Shown here: piece by piece, positions 1-12,146 of the stretch
How positions within the stretch are numbered: position 1 is the stretch's first letter
Layout of the letters: each line of letters starts with the position of its first letter
Assembly (NCBI GenBank): GCA_963513935.1
Contig: OY740768.1
Location: forward strand, 66,204,231-66,268,230
Length of the DNA stretch: 64,000 nt
From: Aphrophora alni
Lineage: Eukaryota > Arthropoda > Insecta > Hemiptera > Aphrophoridae
Direction: 5' to 3'
Notes under the pieces: generated by a model
The model's database searches: none
What the model saw: only the letters and a program-made list of their open reading frames with translations
Told to the model about the DNA's origin: nothing
Position numbers and translations under genes: made by a program

Positions 1-3000
1 CAAAGAAATTATGTATCCTTAGTACGTTGTCGAATGTCCAATTAAAACTGCAAGGACAAAGTGCTTGATAACTCATTTTCTCTTGTCTTATAGATTTTTT
101 ATGGTTTTGGCCGCAACTTCACATTCCTCGTAACGGAACATTGAAGGTCTTCAACTTGCTTTGCATCTCTAATACACACAGTTGTTATCATTTCTTGTAA
201 CAATTTTCAATGATTATTGCCTCAAGTTTAACATTTATGCCGTTTTAGGTACCATCGCCGTACTTCATATCTCGATGCAATATTCACTCTTTATAAGTTG
301 TATATAAACCAGCCATCTCGACGTTTAACTTTCTTAAATAATAATTGCATATTTTATACTTTGAACAGTTGTTCAATCAACTATAGTTCGGTAGCTTCTA
401 ACAAAATGTAATGTTCGCAATATCATATTGAATTAATGTACCCAGATCCAATAATTCTACGGCAACTTTTTTAACAAATTTTTATTAACCCAAGTTTTCT
501 GAGATCCATTAAAATTCCCTCCTTTTGTAATACGTGGGCGTATATGATTTCATGTAAATGGTGACTAAAAACAGTTTACCTTTAATAATTTTTCTAAGAC
601 TTATCTTAGTAAAATATCAGTTATGTACGTATTCATTTATGTTTTTTAAATTGGTATTGTTCAAAAGTAATGGTTTTCATAAGAATTTTATGAAGGTCGA
701 TGTATAAACCTAGTACATCGTGCGCGCTTGCATGCAAACGCACTCACAAAGCACACCCACGCGCGCGCGCGCGCGCAGGTATGCACGTATGTATTATTTT
801 GACCTCCGCCACAGAGTTAATAAAATATAATTTGTTTAACTTATCTAACTACCTTTGTGAAAATTTTTTCTGAAAAACAATGATTAGCAGGCTATGCTTA
901 TTAAATTCAAGGTCATATTGAGCACCTCCCCCCACTCAGTTTATTCCTGTCGGCAACGATTATAAAATTTTCTGTCAATTAAGACTAATTATATGCAATA
1001 ATTTCACACATATCAGATTATTAAATTACCGGTTGTTTAACTATGATTTGACTAAAATGATGTGATAATAATAGTGTTTATTAATTATTAGCATATTCCA
1101 TATTTATTATCGTTAAAAGCATACAGTCTTGACGTATCTATTTCTTTTAGTGTAAGAATAATTTTTAATTATTATATGGACTAGATTGTTTTACTTTAAA
1201 TATAAAATTACTTTATAGAAAGTGAGAACGATGATGTTTATTTAATTATTATGTTCCAATCTAGAGTGAAGTAATACATAAACATGTGTTCTGCGAATGT
1301 TAAAAGTTATTATTCTTATACATTTATAAAATTTTGATATATAAACAATTAATAAATAATAGAAATATTTCTCACCTTCCCTCAGACAAAATTAAACAAG
1401 ATCGCTAGTCGGTTTTGATAAAAAAATAGAACCTACCATAGACGTACCTCGACAAGTAGTAAACTTAATGAAGACAAAGTGACACGATGACGCGAGTATT
1501 TTATTATTGCGCTTTCAACGGTTCTAGAACTTTTTGAGCCTGTCTGTAAAAATGTTGGTCATTAATGAAATCATTACTGTCTGACTGTGGTATTTTCATC
1601 ACAACATGTCTTGCCTTCATACTTATCCTTCAGCAATTCCTCAACTCTTGTTCTAACCAAAATTATGTGATGTTCTTTCATGAGCACAAATAAATATCCC
1701 ATCTATGATTACAATTGAATAGGCTTGTAAATGTTTGTCAAAAAGGGTTGTAGTTGACTAATTAAAGAGAGGTTCTGTTTTAATTGCACCATTTTGGATT
1801 TTATTTCGTACGATTGTTTGTGTGTTTATTACTGCCAAGACGATTAACGCCATAATCTAACAATTTATGGAATGTGAAATTGATTGAGTGTAGCAGGTTT
1901 TGTTTTTATTTTTATTATTAAATGGCAGTCACTCAAACGAGTATTTCACAATTACAAGGAAAAGACGCGGACGAACATTCATAAAAAAAAATTGAAAATA
2001 TAATTTCAATTTTTCTGAAACTTTCCCTAAGGAAGTTTTTACTAAATCAATAAATACACTTTCTCATAGGGTTACAAAAAATCAAATAAGGTATTGTTTA
2101 AATAATGATTAAAGTACTTTGTTCTCTATGATTTTCTTTAAAACTGTATATAACTTATATATATTTTGCATAAATTCATCAATGAATTGTAGTAAAATAT
2201 AGCCACTGGTACGAACTTCAAATTAGGTATTTTATTCTAAATAATTTCGTTTAAACAATTGTTTTTTTTTTTAACATGCCTAGACGTTTCGTTTCATGCT
2301 TGTTCGTCCCAAACGTAGATATTTCAGTTGTAAATAGTTCTTCTTGACTCTTAAGTTATGTGTACCTCTGGATATACAATGATTAAGTTATCGATATACA
2401 AACATGATTTTGGATGAATTTTTACAGAAAACCGAGTTCATTAAAAATTAATCTTCTTCTAAATATTACGTGATCAGTTTGAACGTTTCCTTTTAATCAG
2501 AATAATAATTATTAACGGAATAATAAACTTTTGTCTCTTGAAATCAAGTTGGGACTGTTAATTGAACTTGCAGCTAATGCAATAGACTTGAAGACAATGG
2601 TTGCCCTTAGCAGTTGCTTTAAGTTGTGACAAGTTTTAAAGTTGTTCAGAATACGATCAACGACAATCAATTGTTTTACCTATTACTAATGTCTCTGCAG
2701 TCTGACAGGTATTTCGAAGTAAACTCAGTAAAGTGTCAAGTACACTTGGAATAAGGAATAAGTACATCCGCAGACACATTAAATCGTAATTGTATCGAAA
2801 TCAGCTCGAACTGATTGAAAATTAGAACATTGCAACCACTAAAGTTCCTACTAAAATCGGGTATACCAGAAACTGTAAGTGTGCCAACAAAAGCTATACA
2901 AATGAACTTCAAACTCTGTCATTAATGACAGTTGTTACCTTCTCACATATTCGTAATATTGTTATCGATTTAGCAAAACGTAAGTAAACATTATAGTTTG

Positions 3001-3879
3001 GAAATAATAATCGAAATAGTACCTTACTACAAACATTATCATACTTTTTTCATTGCGTGTAATAAGCCTATTACTGCTTTTAAACTTATAAATCATTAAA
3101 CGTACATTTCACCTTTCTCATTACACTTTTAAAAATTAGTTTGATTTGGACTAAATCCAAATTTTAGTTGATGTTTGACGTCTAACAATACCTAAAAATA
3201 AATAACAAATCGTGCCATAGTTTAAAACGAATGGGTTGTTATTTGGTCATCCTACAAAGCAATGTGTATTTACAATAGTATTATCTCCAGTGTACATATT
3301 TGATAAATATTGATATACGTGATCCTCTGCTAAAATTCTAGGAGCTTCCTTTGACATGATAATCGCAGTGTTTCTCTAGAATTGGTCAACATAATTATGA
3401 ATTATGGAATGAGTTTAAGCCCGATTAAATCTAGATTACTAATCCCAATTCCATGAACGAAAGTTATAGTTGCCCCTTCCGCATCCCACAGTTAATTGGG
3501 AGATTCTGTGTTTAAACTCTCAAGAGAATAATTAATTCTAACATTAAGAGATTTCATTGGATTTGCTATTATAGAAACAAGTTGACGTTCTCAATGTCTG
3601 CGAAATATTATTCAACAAATGCATTCAGAATATTATCTTCCATAATTGTTTTTATCTTTTTGTAGAATATATTGTTATTACAAAGACACAAAGAGACTTA
3701 ATTTGTTGAGTCAAATTAATAAAAGAGTTTTTGTTTATTTTTAATAAAAACTTTTAACATTTACGTACTTTTATCTGTTCTTAACTGTCCAATATCCGAC
3801 ACAGTTATCTAAAAGACATATGTACCAGTTTTTGTTTGTTTTTGTAAAAAAAGAAGCATATATTTTTTTTCTTTTTAAA
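1..3879. other. AT-rich non-coding stretch, probable intron
   Basis: I find no supported gene here: reading frames are short and carry no recognisable domain. If the exon at 52.9 kb is an internal slit exon on the + strand, this is upstream intron or flank. The only structured element seen is a short CG dinucleotide run near 760. Confidence 0.6.
760..776. repeat. CG dinucleotide microsatellite
   Basis: About eight CG units, embedded in a stretch of alternating purine and pyrimidine (roughly 720-790) rich in CA, CG and TG steps. It stands out in otherwise AT-rich DNA. Such tracts can adopt Z-DNA, but nothing here shows that this one does. Confidence 0.85.
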
Positions 3880-5040
3880 CTACCACAAAATCCATGTTCA
3901 GTTTCATTCTCATTATTAAAAGTTTACCGCAAAATTCCAAAAAACATTTAATCACAAAAACTTGTTATTCATTTTCTTTCCCACTATTTAACGATTTAAA
4001 TAGTAATACACTTTTATTTAGTTTCTTTCTCACCATTAATTGTTTATTAATTTAAATAGCAACAAACTTGTATTCAGTTTCATTCTCACAATGAATTACT
4101 TACCTATTTAAGTAGCAACAAATTTTATTTAGTTTTTATTCACCATTATTTATTTACCAATTTAAATAGCAACAAACTACGATACAGTTCCTTTCTCACC
4201 ATTAATTGTATAGGCTACATATTAAATAGCAACAGATTTTTATTCAATTTCTTTCTCACCCTTATTTACCGATTTAAATAGCAACAAACTTTTATTCAGT
4301 TTTTCTCACTATGAATTATTTACTGATTTAATCACAGGAAAGTTGTTATTCAGTTCCATTCTCACTATTAATTATTTAACTACTTAAATAGTAATAAACT
4401 TTTATTCATTTTATTTCTCACTATTAATTGTTTACCAATTTAAATAGCAACAAACATTTATTCAGTTCCTTTATTGTCATTAATTGTTTACTGATTTAAT
4501 CACCACAAATGTGTTCTTCAAATTTATTTCCAAATTATTTAGTTTCCCATTTAATTATTCTAAACTTTGTATTGGGCTTCTATGTCATAATTTACCACTT
4601 AGTCGCCAAAACTTTTTTATCAGTTTTTCCATCATCATTAATAATACGCTTTTAATCACTTAAAAATTTGTATTTGGTTGTCTCACTATTTGTGATTTAA
4701 TCGCCGCAAACATTTTATGTATTTCCTTTCTCACCATTAATTGTATTAGTAGTATAATCACCTAAAACTTTGTATTCAGTTTTTCTCTCACCATGTATCA
4801 TTTAATCGCCACAATCATTTTTTAAATTTCCTTTATCGCTAGTAATTGTAATACTAATATAATCATTTGAAACTTTGTACCAGTTTCTCGCTTATAATTT
4901 ATGATTTATTCACCAGACATGTTTATTCCTTTCCTTTATAATCATTAATTAATTTGTAATTTAATCACATTGAATTTTTAATCCGGTCTATAACCATTAA
5001 TTATTTACTTGTTTTAAACGCCACATGTATCTATGTTTTT
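3880..5040. repeat. Diverged minisatellite, period about 56 bp
   Basis: Roughly 20 imperfect head-to-tail units. Each contains a pyrimidine block (CAGTTTCTTTCTCACCATTA), then a TTAATTGTTTACC-like block, then TTTAAATAGCAACAAAC or the variant TTTAATCACCACAAA. Successive CAGTTT starts lie about 55-60 bp apart, for example near 4021, 4077 and 4132. Units differ by many substitutions and small indels, so the array is old. The better-preserved units lie at about 3960-4480. No coding potential. Confidence 0.85.
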
Positions 5041-8000
5041 ATACTTCTTCCATCTTCCCCAAATTTATTCAAATTTGAATTTTTCTGGTTTTTTGTACCA
5101 TCATTAAAGAAGAAATAGTTTCAATTCTCAGTTTTAAAAGTTCCCTTTTATGCTGTTTAGTTTATCATTTTTTTAAATGGAGTACTAAATGTTTCGGTTA
5201 TTTAAATGCATTTTAAAAAATAAAATTTATTATCATACTCCTATGAGTTTACTTTAACAAAATCAATATTCATTTTCCCTAGAGAACTATTAAGTTTCTT
5301 TCGCAAACGTAAAAGCTTGGAATTTCAGTACATCCGAATACAGTCTGTTGTTATAAACGTCATACTAATTTCTCCAAAAACATATTCAGCTTATGTTTCC
5401 ATATTATAGCTTAACAAGTACAAGGCAGTTTCTTTTATCTTTCCTTTCTACCAATCTACCGAAGAATGTTCCTGTCTTCGTATTCAGGTCAGAATAAATT
5501 GTTTCGTTTTGTTTTAAGCAGAAAAAAATTCAACGGCTTTGCCTAAAACACGAGTGGAGTATGCATAACTTGAGTTCAAAGCCTTAGAGAACGTTTCAAA
5601 GTAGGTTCCTTTTTTTGTGATCGGCGTCAAAGTAAATAACTGAATGTTGGAAGGGAAGGCGTCAAAGCGAGGACAATGTGACATGTATGTTGTTAACATC
5701 TTGTAGCCATCGCTACTCCACGGTTTACAAGTGTCAGGTTTTTTGTGTATTGTTTGCAAAGAAACGAGAGGTCCTTATTGAAACCATGAGTTAAACTACT
5801 TGAATGAGTTGGTATATTTAAAAATCAAACAACGATATAACTATGGTCAATATATATTATTTTATTATTTGGCAATACTTTTAAGTGAAAACCTGATTTC
5901 ACCTAGATTACATTATTCCATACAAATTGTCACATAAGACATTAAAAACAATATTTATACTTTAACTAAAATTGGTCGGTTAGGTCAGCATATATCTTTA
6001 ACCACATTAGAACAGCCAACTAAGAGAGATAAGTTAAATTCGTTATAAATACAAATCTTAAAGGTATATTTATTTTGTTCGAAGAACTTGAACTAAATAT
6101 ACAATACTATATATTTCTCAAAGTTGTTACACTGATTTTGTTCATCACATACTGTAGTTTGTTTTAAAAGAAGTTTCCACAATGAACTGAAATCATCTTG
6201 ATGATATTTAGATGAGGATTGTGTTTATTAATGGACAATCTGATAGCGCAATTTTCTAATAGGGTATTAGTATAAAATAAAGAAGATTCTCTTTTGATAT
6301 TACAAACAGTATAGGTGGGTTCAAACTTATTAATTCCTTAAGAGCTAATTATTTATAAATTGATAACCTTACTTGACACTTTGTTATAAACTGAAAAAAT
6401 ATATATACTAATGTTATAGGAGTCTGATCATGTCATACGGCAGGATGTCCTTGAATTTACCATAAGCGGATGTCTAAATGGTAGCATTAGGACCTCTAAT
6501 TTTTTATCTTCATCCCATTATATTGAGGAGGGCAAACTATTTTTTATTTAAAATCAATTGTAAAATTGCCTCGGACATTTTATTCTCTTTGTTCGGTAGT
6601 TCAATATTTGGGGGTTGCTGCCATTAGAAAAACAAAATACCATTTTCTCAAGATCAGTTCTAACTATATTGATCATATTTTGCTTAAGTGTAGCCTTTAA
6701 GATTTCAAACAAAACATATTGATCGCTATCTTTTCAAAAACTTTTAGTTTGCTAGTTACTATTAAAAAACAAATCGGCCGTTTTAAAAGACATAATTTCA
6801 CCAAATCGATTCCTCTGATTTCAAATGTTAGTGAAATGTAAAGATTAATAACTCAAACAATTATGCAAAATAGCAAGAAAAAAAATAATAAATAAGGTTA
6901 AGGGATAATTAGAAAAAACAAAAATGAACTTCGACCGCAGTCATTGAAAGCTGGATTTATACAAATACAGTGTACGCTGAGGACGCATTCAATATGTTAA
7001 GACAGCTTCCATGGTTTATTTCCACATTTTGACTTAGAACTATCAAAGTGACGATTTAGATGACGAATAATTTGGTTTTGAGAGGTGGGTCAGTGAGAAG
7101 ATTTGTGTAATGTTATTGCACCGTTTATATTTGCCTTATTTCTGAATATTCGAGATAATTGAGTGTTTTGTTATTTCCGTTAGTCTAACACCGGACAGAC
7201 AGAGTGGGGGAAAAAACTCAACTAATGACTTGTTTAAACACGCCCAAAGACATGCCACGTTTCCTTACAAAGTTACGTGAATTAAATGACCAATAAATAA
7301 TGCCACTGTTAAAGAAAAGGTGGACACTTTAGAAATGGGAAGCAAGAACGTTTGATTTTTATCATTTAACAAAGAAACCGAATTGTAACCTATTTAATAG
7401 GCGTCATAAAACTTTATCACTTTTAATGAAGTACATGTGGTCATGAACATAGAAATTTGAAAGCGGCTAATAAAATGAAAAGGGACTAATTAAACTTGAT
7501 GTGATTGTGTAACGTATTATAGAGCCATTTGATGGTAATTCTAAAGGGAAGGGAAAGACTTATTGCTAACTGTCGTGTTGTACAACTCCAACTCAGCACG
7601 CGAAGAAACATAACTATTGAAAAACTTTCTGTTATTTATTATACAAAAATGTAGTATCTTGATATTCACGGAATGCAAATTTCTTCTTACAAATTAGTAA
7701 AGATATGGCGATAGTAACCCTTTATCGAATGATCATTTTATTTTTGCTATTAATATTTCGAACCATTGGAAGGTTTTTTAAGGTCACTTTTAAGAAATAA
7801 TTTAGGTTCTAAATTTATTGGAGCCGTTCCGTTTTACTTACACATAAATCGCGTCCGTTTATAACATAAAATCACAACTGTACAAAATGACAAATATTAA
7901 AAATAACGACACTTATTTATACAAGTCCACTCTACCATATTCAAATTATAACTGAAAGTTATATATAGGGATAGAAATCGATTTTAAAAATTATATATTT

Positions 8001-9713
8001 AATTAGGAACTTGGGTTAGAAATATATGATTTAATTTTTCCGAAACATTCGTAATATGTCCTTTAGTTCATTTATGCAAAACTTGGAGATTACTCTCTAT
8101 GATAGTATAATTGTGAAAGTTTTTTTTACCATGTACCTTAATAGTTTTTATCTGTTTATTGTATTTTTGTTGAGTATATTTTCCTTAAACCTCGTTTTAA
8201 TTAATTAATCTTCCTGATTGGTCGATAAATAATCAAACCACTCAAGTAAGGCAAAAACAGATGTAAAAGTATTTTCATGGTTAGGTTACACGCATAATCA
8301 AAAATAGTTGTCAATAAAAATATTCCTATTGCTGCAATACTTGTTAGGTTTATGTCACGTATTGTTAATAGACTAATTATATAAACTTAACTTACAGTAA
8401 ATATAAAGTTACTAAGTTTGCTGTGGGTAAATACATCTTTCTGAAATCCTAATGATGTTATTTAGTTATTTTTATCATATTGGTCCAACATAAGAATAAA
8501 GAATTCCTGATACTGAATGGTCAATTTTTGAGACATAAGTTTTATGATACTAATTTAAATATGCTTAAGAATTTTAAAGATTTAGGAGCATATTTATGAA
8601 CGTTCCTTAAAGTTTTCTTTGATTAGGGTCTCCTTTACGTTGGTACCTTAAAGGCTTTTGTTTTAAATAAGTAGTTTTATTGATTTCTTGATTAAGGAAA
8701 AAAATTACCAATATATTCGTTAGTGATTTAACATATCATCCTACCTTACCGTTGAGATTGGTCAAGAGGTACCTTAAGCCATATTGTATATTATTGACAG
8801 GTAGGCCTAAGTCTAGTTTCTTATTAAATATTGTGAAAATGATGGAAGATCAAAACGATTTGCTAAAAATTCCTTATGAATGTAAATGAGATACACGAAC
8901 ACTGAGCAGATACTTGAGGGATGTCGAAAATACATTTGATTTTTATGATGGAAATCAAATGTGTAAAATGTTATAGGTTTAATACATTTTTGTATATCAC
9001 ATTTTCCCGTTATTTAATGTTACCGTTAATAACAATAAAATGATAATAGTAAATTAAATGGATTGTTTAAATTTTCGTCTTATTAACTGTAGTAGATAAT
9101 AGATATTAACTGTATTGTAGACAATATTTAAAAACATTACTAAAATTAGAATATTTTTTGTTGTATGTTCAATTACAGTAACATTATTAATTTTCCTACT
9201 ACGTTGCACTGTCTGTGTTTTGATGCCTAATCCATGTTTTATATTGTATCGATGTTTCGAATGTAGAGACAAATCTTTTAAGACATTTTTCTAGATTAGA
9301 AAATTCTGGCATCCTCTTTTTCTTCGCCGATTTTTCCCCTTGTGATTTTAAATTAAATGTTAAATATATCAAAAAATATTGACCAATTGATCATCCCATA
9401 GCTGTTAGCGATTAACAAACAGCTATAATGATTAATATACTCTTATTGGTTCTTAATGATCAAATAATTTATATTTATGACGTAGTTCTTTTAGGGTTTG
9501 ATTAATTGTTCCTTCATTAAAGGAAAGAAAATATAAAGGAGTGTTCATAAAAATGTGATTTCGGTTAAAGGGAACCTTAGTGTTTAAAAACAGTTAAGTG
9601 TTTCCTTAGGGTTGCTTAAGGACATCATAAATATGTATATGAAAACATACAACGTATTAAATTCCATTTACTTTTTACTTTCTCACATATAGGTAGTATT
9701 GAGGAAGTAGTTT
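5041..9713. other. AT-rich non-coding stretch
   Basis: No gene supported. Frames of about 70-80 residues occur but have no domain, no splice context and low-complexity composition. One probable fragment of a dispersed repeat lies at about 6940-7160 and is listed separately. Confidence 0.55.
6940..7160. repeat. Old fragment of dispersed repeat family C
   Basis: Faint similarity to the right ends of the copies at 9714-10440 and 31340-31990. Shared landmarks are a CCATGGTTTATTTCCACATTTTGACT-like block (compare the block near 31820), then a tract ending in ATTTGTGTAATG...TTGCACCG. It could be chance similarity between AT-rich stretches. Confidence 0.35.
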
Positions 9714-10440
9714 GACGTGTCCAAAAATCGATGTCGAGTTTTTGCGAATATGCCCTTTTGACGTCCCTTGAATCCAAAAAAGTGGTTGTTGAAATGTTGC
9801 TTTTCTATCGTCTGTGCATTACTCTACAGTACAAACGCATGGACTATAATTAAATTTAGTATGTTTGCATATTTTGACCATATATTGGACCTTTTATTTG
9901 ATATTTTCAAAATTTGCGTAGTAGACATGAAATAAACTCAAAATTTACAATTTTTCAAAATTGGCACTAACGATTTTAATCAAATTTTCCAAAAGTTTGA
10001 TGGACTCAGACAAAACCATTTCTCAATAAATGATGCCATTCATTTCTCAGATGGTCGCCATTTCTCAATAAATGTAGATTCGTGAGTTATTAGTAAAAAA
10101 CCGAAACACCGGCTTGAAACTTGAATCAATCAAATCCTTATCCAAAATTGTAAGTAAAAAAAATATTACGGTTTAGCAATAATTAGCCAAATAATAAAAA
10201 TTTGCCATGAATTTAGCGCGAATTTCATCAATTACGACTTACATAGACGATGCGTTTATGGCACAAGAGAAACAAGTTCAGGTTCTATTTAAATATATTC
10301 ATTTTCACTTTTTGACTGACAGCTACCGGAATTGACATTTTTAGTAACGATTAGTTTTGGGAAATATGCGATTGAGAAAATTTGTTCAATGTTTTCGTAC
10401 CGTTATCTTTAAATATTGGTATCAGGGTCCAAACGTCATT
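9714..10440. repeat. Dispersed repeat family C, copy 1
   Basis: Aligns by eye with 31340-31990. Both begin with TGTCGAGTTTTT, share a TCTGT...ACAG...AAACG block about 100 bp in, and end with CTATTTAAAT...TTTTGACTGACA then CTACCG. The middle parts are much diverged. This looks like an old interspersed element of unknown class. I see no coding region conserved between the copies. Confidence 0.6.
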
Positions 10441-12096
10441 GTAACCGTCTTCTTTTAAAGATGTTGTCTTAAATAATCACATTTCTCTTGAATTGATGCC
10501 GGACTGTTCTCAATTTACATAAATACGTTTGAATAGAAAAAGGTTGCTTGTAACCAAAGGAAGATTTCCATTAAACTATTTTCACCCGTTGATTGAGAAT
10601 AACGAATTAGCTTGATTAATAAGTTACGACATTTCCAAACAATTTGTAACTGTTCCTCGTACGCGACAAGTTGAGATGATGCAAGCTGTAAAGGGTTCTA
10701 GCTGACATGAACAAATGCCCGTGCGTGCTCCAACTTTAGTATCCTGTGGAAGATCAAGAGTTGTCTAACAAGACTCTAAACGAGCCACGGACACATTCCA
10801 AGGCGGCCTCATCCTTCCAACCCCCTTCCCTTTGATAAGAATCACCCCTGACCAGACGTAAAGGATCATTACCAATCAGCTTCGTGTTCGGTAACTCTGT
10901 CTCGACTTCTGATTAGTACAACTTCGTGCGATTACTTTAAATCGACCAAATAAACACGATGTTTTCACTAATTTAATTCCTTTTGTGTTACTTTAGACTT
11001 ACTCAGAAATCTGTCTAATTGAAAGATATTAGTTGTTCGATTCCTCCTAGAGACAAAAGTAAGTTTGTTAGAAATATTGCCCAAACTTTGTCTCGTACTC
11101 AATATTTCATAATCTAATTTTTCAATATTTAGGTACATTTTGTAGTCGTATTGTTAGTTAGATACTCACGACATACAAATGTTGACCTCCTTTTTTCACT
11201 GACCTTGGGAAACCGAAAAAGTGATTTTCGACATTACGTCTGTCTGTCTGTATGTAAGCACAATAGCGGCCACAAAAATAAAGATAGGAACATGAAATTT
11301 GGTACAGATGTGTAAAGGATATTCCTATAGAAGTCTTTTAAAATTCTGAAATTTCGATTTTAAAATATTAAAAAGCTGTCATATAAAGACTCTTTGTTCA
11401 CATTTCTTGTGTTATTCAATTTATAAACACTAAATTAGACAAATCACATCTTTACGATGAGAAATAGCGAAGTTATTGTCAATTATATAATTTCAAAATG
11501 TGACTTCTCTCAAAAGATGTGATATTCGTATAGTTACTACGTCCAGGAGAGCAGAATCACCTCGAGGACCTGGCCTAGCCGACGTCATGAAATTAATGAT
11601 ATACAATTAGAGATTCAGAAAATCTGTGTAACAACTGTTTTAAACCAACTCCCTCTGCTGGATAAGACTCCTTGATCTACCAATACAATTTATTATTTCC
11701 TACAATGTCCAAACAACCAACTTTCGAGCATTACATTTAGAGGATCTATTTATATTACATTGTATCTTGGGACTGAATGAGTACCATGATGGAGTCCATA
11801 GACTTGTTATATTTGTAGGGTATATGATACCTTACTAAAATGTTTAGAGTATTGTTACATTTTAAAATTGAATATACTTGATTTTAAAGAAATCAATCCT
11901 CTTATGACGTTTGCTCCAAATATTTTAGTCATGTCCATCACATTATTTATACATTTGTGATCATATAAATTCAAGATAATAAACATACATTGGACACCAA
12001 ATGAAAGGAAATTTACTGAAAATTTTATTTTTAATAAGATAACTAAGTCATCATCTTCTTTTATTATATGTACAAGAAGCAAGAAGGTTTGTTTCA
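10441..12096. other. Non-coding stretch with a GC-richer island
   Basis: No gene supported. About 10690-10930 is visibly richer in G and C than its surroundings and free of long A/T runs, as expected of either conserved regulatory DNA or a decayed insertion. There is no supported open frame across it. A repeat D fragment lies inside this stretch at 11200-11330. Confidence 0.45.
11200..11330. repeat. Dispersed repeat family D, copy 1
   Basis: Shares with 19890-20010 the ordered blocks AAAAAGTGATTTT, GTCTGT, GTAAG...CGATAGC or CAATAGC, CAAAA...AAA, AACAT.AAATTT. This copy has three GTCTG units in a row. The class is unknown. Runs of GTCTG next to a GGTACAGA-like tail are common in arthropod interspersed repeats. 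Confidence 0.6.
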
Positions 12097-12146
12097 TGTA
12101 ACAACTGATGATGATGACTTAATCATTGAAACAACGTCTTGTTACA
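12097..12146 (+). ncRNA. Hammerhead-ribozyme-like motif, best stem I
   Basis: Read 5' to 3', the pieces are: TGTAACAA (12097-12104), CTGATGA (12105-12111), one extra T, a five-pair stem GATGA/TCATT (12113-12117 with 12123-12127), GAAA (12128-12131), a tiny stem III AC..GT, then the GTC cleavage-site triplet ending at 12138, then TTGTTACA (12139-12146). The outer octamers are perfectly complementary and directly abut the core, as stem I of a type I hammerhead should. The extra nucleotide between CTGATGA and stem II departs from the consensus. Short stem III hammerheads are known from Penelope-like elements and retrozymes. A partial inverted echo of the core (AAGTCATCATC) lies just upstream near 12050. 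Activity is untested. Confidence 0.5.
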
